Source of the DNA: Lacticaseibacillus kribbianus
Lineage (GTDB): Bacteria; Bacillota; Bacilli; Lactobacillales; Lactobacillaceae
Assembly (NCBI RefSeq): GCF_020180945.1
Contig: NZ_JAIPUL010000003.1
Coordinates: 124,001 to 188,000, forward strand
DNA length: 64,000 nucleotides
Direction: 5' to 3'
Shown here: positions 58,826-64,000 of the stretch, one piece after another
How the letters are laid out: every line of letters starts with the position of its first letter
Position numbering within the stretch: position 1 is the stretch's first letter
Made by a program: the position numbers and the translations under genes
Notes under the pieces: model-generated
Told to the model about the DNA's origin: nothing
The model's database searches: none
The model's input: only the letters and a program-made list of their open reading frames with translations

Positions 58826-60002
58826 CCCCAGTTTACAATTCAAGTGCAACACCCTGACGACTAGACCAAAAAGGCCATGAAGACCTATTCTTGTTAGTAC
58901 TAGCTAAACAAGAAAGCAGGAATCTTCATGACCCACTCTCAGACTAACACCCACAAGCATTACCAACAACTCAGTTTTAGCGACCGTGCTACAATTCAGG
59001 CCCTTCGGGCTGCTAGTGACACCGCGACCGTGATTGCACAGAAGCTTCATCGCAGTAAAGCGACAATCTCACGAGAAATCACGCGTGGATCTGTAACTCA
59101 GCTCGACTCGAAGCGTCACTCGCATCAAGTCTATCTTGCGGAAACTGCCCAAGCCATGCACGACCGTAAACGCGATAGAACCGGTCACTACGCCTTTCTT
59201 AAGACCGGCCGTGCGTTCTTCAAGGCTCTCGCCAGGGAGCTTACTCGTAAGCCGCGCGTACACAGCGTTGATAGCTTCGTACACTTCTATCGCGACCAGG
59301 GCAAGGCTTGCCCTTCAACGACAACTGTGTATCGCTACATCGACGCCGGGCTGCTTGAGTTAGACAACATGACACTTCCCAAGAAGCTCCGACGCCGCAT
59401 CAAAGGCTATAAGAACGCCCACAAGCGCAAGAATAAGAAGATATACGGCGACTCAATCGAGTTGCGTCCTGCGGCCGTGAATGACCGCACAGGCGTGGGA
59501 CATTGGGAAGGCGACTTGGTCAAAGGTATTCGCTTAGCTGATGAGCCAGCATTAATGACGCTCACAGAACGGTACAGCCGGACTGAGATCATCGTCAAGA
59601 TTCCTGACTATCATGCGGGCACCTGCCTTAAAGCCTTGCAGGACACGATCGACGACTACGGGGCCAAGGAATTTGAGAGTATCACTTTTGACAATGGTTC
59701 CGAGTTTGCCAAGTTATCAGAGATTGTTGGAACCCAGATTTACTTCGCACATCCGTACTCGCCTTGGGAGCGTGGCACAAACGAGAACGCCAATGGACTG
59801 CTTAGGGAATTCTTCCCGAAAGGGAAGTCTCTCAGAGCAGTTACCCTGGTTGAAATTCAAGCAGTCCAATCCGCACTGAACCATCGTCCCAGACGTATTC
59901 TGAACTATCTTCGCCCATGCGATTACTACCGATGCATGGCGTAACAGCCTAGACCACTATCAAGAATTCGTTATCATCGTTGCACTTGACTTGAAAATTG
60001 AG
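58826..60002 (+). mobile_element. IS30-family insertion sequence, 1177 bp, with 15-bp target duplication
   Basis: The sequence GACTTTTTTGGGGAT stands on both sides (58811-58825 and 60003-60017), so the leader was split with a 15-bp duplication. Terminal inverted repeats are about 24 bp and imperfect, sharing TCAAGTGCAAC. The left end begins CCCCAGTTTACAA, the right end is CTTGACTTGAAAATTGAG. One complete transposase gene. The target is the U-tract of a terminator-like hairpin. Confidence 0.85.
58928..59944 (+). CDS. IS30-family transposase
   Basis: 338 residues. An N-terminal HTH (AATVIAQKLHRSKATISREI-like) binds DNA. The DDE catalytic core is GHWEGDLVKG (D), ITFDNGSEF (D) and ERGTNENANGLLREFFPKG (E), with the IS30 spacing. 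The frame is intact, so the element may be active. AAAGCAGGAATC precedes the ATG. Its GC content is lower than that of core genes. Confidence 0.95.
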   Translation: MTHSQTNTHKHYQQLSFSDRATIQALRAASDTATVIAQKLHRSKATISREITRGSVTQLDSKRHSHQVYLAETAQAMHDRKRDRTGHYAFLKTGRAFFKALARELTRKPRVHSVDSFVHFYRDQGKACPSTTTVYRYIDAGLLELDNMTLPKKLRRRIKGYKNAHKRKNKKIYGDSIELRPAAVNDRTGVGHWEGDLVKGIRLADEPALMTLTERYSRTEIIVKIPDYHAGTCLKALQDTIDDYGAKEFESITFDNGSEFAKLSEIVGTQIYFAHPYSPWERGTNENANGLLREFFPKGKSLRAVTLVEIQAVQSALNHRPRRILNYLRPCDYYRCMA

Positions 60003-60125
60003 GACTTTTTTGGGGATGTTAGTGACTGGCCTGTGCAATGCCGCACGTCTACTTGAGTGTACGTGTACACCTTTCTAAGCATTCTCGAGAAGCGTCATTC
60101 GGAAGCGAATGTCGCTTTTTTGTTA
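60003..60125 (+). promoter_or_regulatory. Surface-protein leader, copy 2, part after the IS30 element with hairpin 2
   Basis: Continues TTTTTTGGGGATGTTAGTGACTGGCC as in copy 1. Hairpin 2 is AAGCG.CATTCG-GAAG-CGAATG.CGCTT plus TTTTTT (60090-60121). Confidence 0.75.
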
Positions 60126-61010
60126 CCCCGAGGCTGAGAGGGAGGCGTACGCGGAATCGGAAATCATAATCATAATAATTGTTTCAGCGCATCGTCTTTC
60201 AGGTGCCCACGAACTAGGCCGGTTGACGGCTCGGGCACTGCCCATGCGACGTCGAATCGCTTCCGCTTGAGAACCGATGCCACGGCAGACGTTCAAGGAA
60301 CTTTCGCGTCGAACACTGTGAACCATCATCCTCCGCCGATCGTGCCGAAGCACGATGGCAAGCGCTGACTATGGACTCGCCCCCGCACCGTGCGCGAAGT
60401 CTGTAAGAAGGGCGCCGCTTTGTTGGCCCACTGCCGAGAGCATGATCTCGCGGCACGGGACCACAACCTCGAGAGCGGCACTCGGATGCGCAGAAGCTGT
60501 CAATCAACGTGTACTAATCCCCTTGGTTAGGCCGATTGTCCAACAATTGGCCGGCCATGGCAGCTTCAGTTATTACCCCAAGGTATTGGAACGCTGCTTC
60601 GGGTGGACTGTCCGCGGCACGCGGCTTGCTTTCAGCGAGGCAAGCACGCGAGCCCCAGGGCCAGAGCCCGAGGACGTTCAGTTCCTCAAGGTGGACGCAA
60701 GCTTCTATATTAGTAGCAGCGCGCCCATCTCAAAACTGGCGACCTGGTTCTTCAGTCATCGCCACAGCCTTTTGCTTCGCGGCTGCCCGCAATGCGTCGG
60801 CGCAGTCCCGAGAGAGGACAACGCTCCACGGAAACACTGTTTCCAGTTGGAAAAGGTACCACTGGGTGTTTTAGCCGGCGACGGTTGACACCCAATCCGT
60901 GCGGGAGGCTCCAGCCTCAGCACGATGCTCCATCTCATGTTTGACGAGAGAACGGCGTGCGGTCGCACAGAATCGTGCACGTGCACGTGAGTTTTCGACG
61001 ACAGAATTTA
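60126..61010 (+). ncRNA. Long conserved non-coding leader segment of the LPQTG gene
   Basis: About 890 nt with no credible coding frame. It aligns by eye with 63230-64000, including CCGCTTGAG.AC, CATCATCCTC.GCCG, GTAAGAAG, AACCTCGAGA and TCGGATGCGC. A hairpin ATCGTGC-CGAA-GCACGAT (60339-60356) corresponds to CTCGTGC-TGAA-GCATGAG in the other copy, with two compensated pairs. It ends at the ribosome site of the LPQTG gene. Confidence 0.6.
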
Positions 61011-61024
61011 GGGGGAACTTTTTA

Positions 61025-62479
61025 ATGAAAGATCGTCGTGGTTTAAAACGATTATATAAGTCCAACAAGGGCTGGATGGTTGCTGGCGTAGTCGCTGCCG
61101 CATTGGCTGGCGGCGCATTCGTCGCACCTCAGACCTTTGGCGGGCAGGTCAACGTGGTTCAGGCTGCTACTTCCAGTGTGCCGGAGTATCAGTTCGTAGA
61201 TATTGATACGCTGGAAGAGGCCCTTCAGAACGATGACGCAAGTGCGGGACTCTACTTCATCGAGCACTATTTGGGACTTACAGATCCTAGAGCGGCAGCT
61301 GAAGAATATGGGAACACGCATAAGGTTGTTCCTGGTCATGTCAAAGGCGACCTTAGTAAGAGCAATCTTGCTTTGCTGTCCTACCTCATCATCAACAAGG
61401 TGCAGCAGGGCGGACTAAAAGACCAGGCTTATTCAAAACTGTTCGATCAACTAGACGCCGCTTTTGAGGCAGTTGATGAAAGTTATGACGCTGGCTATGA
61501 TGATGCAATGCAGGGCAAGGAACCTGCAGACGTTTCTGGCCTGCCAGAGCGTAACCGGAATGCCTACAATGAAGGCTACAAGAACGCAACTGATAAGCGT
61601 AATGCAGACATTGAAGCGGGGACAAACGCAGGCAAGGAAGACGGAGCGGCAGGTAAAGAATCGGCAGATCTGAGCGATAAGTCAAAGGACTACACTGACG
61701 CTTACAATGATGCCTACAAGGAAGCAAAGGCAGCTGCCGATAAGGAGAAAGCTCGTGCTAAGGCAGCGGCAGATGCTAAGGCAGCTATTGAAAAGCTGAC
61801 TCCAGCAGTTCAGGCTGCGGCAGATAAGTCCAACGCTCGCAAGCAGGCAGCGGCAGATGCTAAGGCAGCTATTGAAAAGCTGACTCCAGCAGTTCAGGCT
61901 GCGGCAGATAAGTCCAACGCTCGCAAGCAGGCAGCGGCAGATGCTAAAGCAGCTATTGAAAAGCTGACTCCAGCAGTTAAGGCAGCGGCAGATAAGTCCA
62001 ACGCCCGCAAGCAGGCAGCGGCAGATGCTAAAGCAGCTATTGAAAAGCTGACTCCAGCAGTTAAGGCAGCGGCAGATAAGTCCAACGCCCGCAAGCAGGC
62101 AGCGGCAGATGCTAAGGCCGCTATTGAAAAGCTGACTCCAGCAGTTAAGGCAGCGGCAGATAAGTCCAACGCTCGTAAGCAGGCAGCGGCAGATGCTAAG
62201 GCAGCTATTGACGAGCTGATCCCAGCAGTTAAGGCAGCGGCAGATAAGTCCAACGCCCGGAAGGCAGCTGAGGCCAAGACGATTGCTACCGTTGCGACCC
62301 CTGCAACAAAGGCTGCCGTAACGACGACTGTCGCTAAGACCACCAAGGCTGCCGCAGCAACCAAGGCACTCCCACAGACCGGTGACGACGTGAACGTTGC
62401 CGCCTCCGCAATGGGTGTTGTCGCAGTGCTCGGCGCACTGTTCGGCCTGGCTGGTACTTCTCTGAAGAAGCGCGCCTAA
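61025..62479 (+). CDS. LPQTG-anchored surface protein with six 28-residue repeats
   Basis: 484 residues. The signal peptide has a KxYKxxKxW-like motif (RLYKSNKGWMVAGV) and ends near VVQAATS. A unique domain (about 50-140) is followed by a YDAGYDDA/YNEGYKNA-type segment. Six near-identical 28-residue helical repeats come next (AAADAKAAIEKLTPAV, then AAADKSNARKQ). The anchor is LPQTGDD, a helix and KKRA. GGGGGAAC precedes the ATG; the longer frame runs through the leader and is rejected. It should form an extended rod on the wall. Ligand unknown. AT-rich codon use. Confidence 0.88.
   Translation: MKDRRGLKRLYKSNKGWMVAGVVAAALAGGAFVAPQTFGGQVNVVQAATSSVPEYQFVDIDTLEEALQNDDASAGLYFIEHYLGLTDPRAAAEEYGNTHKVVPGHVKGDLSKSNLALLSYLIINKVQQGGLKDQAYSKLFDQLDAAFEAVDESYDAGYDDAMQGKEPADVSGLPERNRNAYNEGYKNATDKRNADIEAGTNAGKEDGAAGKESADLSDKSKDYTDAYNDAYKEAKAAADKEKARAKAAADAKAAIEKLTPAVQAAADKSNARKQAAADAKAAIEKLTPAVQAAADKSNARKQAAADAKAAIEKLTPAVKAAADKSNARKQAAADAKAAIEKLTPAVKAAADKSNARKQAAADAKAAIEKLTPAVKAAADKSNARKQAAADAKAAIDELIPAVKAAADKSNARKAAEAKTIATVATPATKAAVTTTVAKTTKAAAATKALPQTGDDVNVAASAMGVVAVLGALFGLAGTSLKKRA
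61763..62266 (+). repeat. Six 84-bp tandem repeats within the surface protein gene
   Basis: Units of 84 bp (28 codons) beginning GCAGCGGCAGATGCTAA are almost identical at DNA level. The last unit differs (DELIPAV). Copy number is likely variable. Confidence 0.92.
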
Positions 62480-62506
62480 GCCACAATTGTTCCACCAAGG
62501 AAGTCT

Positions 62507-62526
62507 GCCTGCTGGCAGGCTTTTTT
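62507..62526 (+). terminator. Terminator of the LPQTG gene
   Basis: GCCTGC and GCAGGC with a 2-nt centre, followed by six T. Confidence 0.82.
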
Positions 62527-63050
62527 GGTTTCAGGAGATTTACATTGGCACCTGTAGTCTCAGTGGCCCGGGTGGTTTAGACGGGATGCGACAAATGATG
62601 AGTAAGTCAGATTCATGGGCCGATTCAATCGTTTCGGAAGGCCTGGGGGAGTGGATACACCAGGCGGCCGCGAATCAGTCGATGGGTGTGATGCGAAGGT
62701 GGAAGGCCACGCCGATGTAATCTGACTCAGGCGTGATATAAGCTCAAAATATTAGGATCATGAGGAAAAATTGAGCGAAAATTTTTTCAGAAACCGCCGC
62801 ATTCCTATCATAAATAGGAAACAAATAGTCAAAATTATGACGCTAAATTTGTGAACGCAATTGCTGGGGCCGTTAAGCTTTCCTGTTGCATATATGCAAA
62901 TAAACCGGCTCGATAGCATTGGTCTAACAACTGTACTCAGACAAATAATGGCTGTAACCAGCCATTTCGGGGCCTCCATCGGCATCGGCCTACCTTGATT
63001 TTCCAAACGAATTATTCTATTTAGAACAAATATTTTGATGAAGTCCCGAT
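62527..63050. other. Gene-free region upstream of leader copy 3
   Basis: The first 220 nt show no feature. From 62750 the DNA is AT-rich and carries TTGCATATATGCAA (62886-62899), 196 nt before hairpin 1, the same distance as in copy 2. No supported frame. Confidence 0.6.
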
Positions 63051-63051
63051 A

Positions 63052-63227
63052 TTGTAAGAATTCGAATACTGTGTTAACTTTATGTTGCTGTAACAAAGTC
63101 TTCGGGGGAATGACTTTTGGGATGTAAGCAACTCGGCTGTGCATGGCCACACGTTTGTTTGCGTATCCATGTGCAACATCTGCCTCAGCCTCGAAGCGTC
63201 ATTCAACAGCGAATGATCGCTTTTTTT
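63052..63227 (+). promoter_or_regulatory. Surface-protein leader, copy 3: promoter and two hairpins
   Basis: TTGTAA (63052-63057), 17 nt, TAACTT (63075-63080) with TGT extension. Hairpin 1 (AAGTCTTC-GGGG-GAAtGACTT, 63094-63117) and hairpin 2 (AAGCG.CATTC/GAATG..CGCTT, seven T, 63194-63227). Confidence 0.75.
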
Positions 63228-64000
63228 GTTCTCCCGAATGTCGACGAAAGAGGAGGCATGCGCCAGAATCGGATGTAATAAGTGCAACAATAACTGTCTG
63301 TCAGACGCTCGCGGCCAGATTGCTTTCTGAGCCGGGGCATCGTCATTCGACTTTGAACCACTACCGCTTGAGGACTAACGCCTCGGCAGAGCCCAAGGGC
63401 CGTCCGGTCGAACTGTTGAATAATCATCCTCTGCCGCTCGTGCTGAAGCATGAGGCCAGCGCGTTGAGTACGGATCTGCGTCGGCACCGTACGTGATTCG
63501 TAAGAAGAAGTCTGTTTTGTCGCCACCCACTAGCGAATGCCCGCGGGGACAATGGCGGCAACCTCGAGAATGGATTTCGGATGCGCGTGAGTGCCTTTGA
63601 CCACATCTATTCCCCTCGGCAAGGTTCTGGGAGCAACTCGCGCCTTGCCTTGGCCGCTTCAGCAAGAGAGATCGGCAGCAATCATTTTCATCGATGTGTG
63701 TGGTACCAGGATTGACGTGAAGTAGGAATGCCGGCTTGACTGGCGTGTTCATCTTCAGCGAGGTGAAGTACGTGAGTTACGCTGCAACTTCGGGGGCCTA
63801 AGACCCTGGAGCACGGCATTCCTATCATCGCTTGTCACGGCTACATACGTCTGGCGCGCGGTTCGGTACTTCTGTCCTAAGGCTGACATGCCGAGTGCTT
63901 TGGCAGTCGGGAAAACGCCGGGGAAAAAGAAAACTTTGTTACACAGACATTCTTTATCTGAGGAAGACAATGTCGGCAGAAAGACGTTGTGGTGGCAGAC
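63228..64000 (+). ncRNA. Long conserved non-coding leader segment, copy 3, truncated by the window edge
   Basis: At least 770 nt, homologous to 60126-60900 and without a coding frame. GAGGAGGC and an ATG open a 6-codon frame (MRQNRM, stop) at 63258, the position where the pilus leader has the adhesin start. A further surface-protein gene is expected just beyond the window. Confidence 0.55.

Noticed and set aside
60355-60888. 177-codon frame in the long leader
   Set aside because: No ribosome site or motif, and the frame is not kept in the homologous copy at 63.5 kb.
63755-63970. Minus-strand small gene at the window end
   Set aside because: No ribosome site; lies within the conserved leader homologous to copy 2.

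Overview
The window reads as chromosome of a high-GC member of the Lactobacillaceae. Supporting this are one xylulose-5-phosphate/fructose-6-phosphate phosphoketolase, an FMN lactate oxidase next to an NADH oxidase gene, lichenan/cellobiose-type PTS EIIC proteins, a SpaCBA-like pilus operon with class C sortase, a lipid II amidotransferase GatD, DinJ/YafQ toxin-antitoxin pairs, cre-like boxes and Gram-positive ribosome binding sites. The Lacticaseibacillus branch fits best, but the species cannot be fixed from this sequence. Most genes are GC-rich. The pilus, surface-protein, IS30 and toxin-antitoxin parts are visibly AT-richer and look acquired.

Layout. 1-6694: a tightly coupled catabolic operon with alpha-L-rhamnosidase (cut by the window edge), SGNH hydrolase, TIM-barrel sugar isomerase, two Gfo/Idh/MocA oxidoreductases (the second with a shortened Rossmann fold), metallophosphoesterase and GH32 fructosidase. 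7466-12523: GH38 alpha-mannosidase, HAD hydrolase, a small membrane protein and a CcpA-box esterase. 13078-18725: a zinc-ribbon membrane protein, a UbiA prenyltransferase fused in one operon to a NitT/TauT-type ABC importer (possibly naphthoquinone-precursor salvage), and a GNAT pair. 19289-25587: rarA, then a giant YhgE/Pip membrane protein with its TetR regulator. 25853-31396: DinJ-YafQ, phosphoketolase and a baeRF-like protein. 31690-35660: a probable type I toxin-antitoxin locus, an ECF sigma factor coupled to a PH-domain membrane protein, and two DUF2975 proteins with an XRE regulator. 35725-43725: two paralogous PTS EIIC genes, an RpiR regulator and NADH oxidase. 44007-50847: a second DinJ-YafQ pair, lactate oxidase, flavodoxin, GatD and a glycerophosphodiesterase. 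51677-62479: a pilus operon (tip adhesin, two pilins, sortase C), an IS30 element and an LPQTG repeat protein.

The intergenic DNA is the most unusual part. (1) About 25 copies of a roughly 120-bp long-hairpin repeat lie in nine clusters in both orientations. The arms differ between copies, yet base pairing is kept. (2) Three copies of a larger, multi-stem element near 19.0, 27.0 and 40.6 kb have different sequence in every stem but the same fold. One of them carries a copy of repeat (1) inside a stem. (3) Three related leader regions precede surface-protein genes, at 51.5, 58.8/60.0 and 63.1 kb. Each has an extended -10 promoter and two tandem terminator-like hairpins. Two of them continue into a conserved non-coding stretch of about 900 nt, and one is split by the IS30 element inside the first hairpin. 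This leader family is the best candidate here for an undescribed regulatory system.

No tRNA, rRNA or CRISPR array was seen. All calls rest on reading the sequence and recognising motifs; no database search was run.
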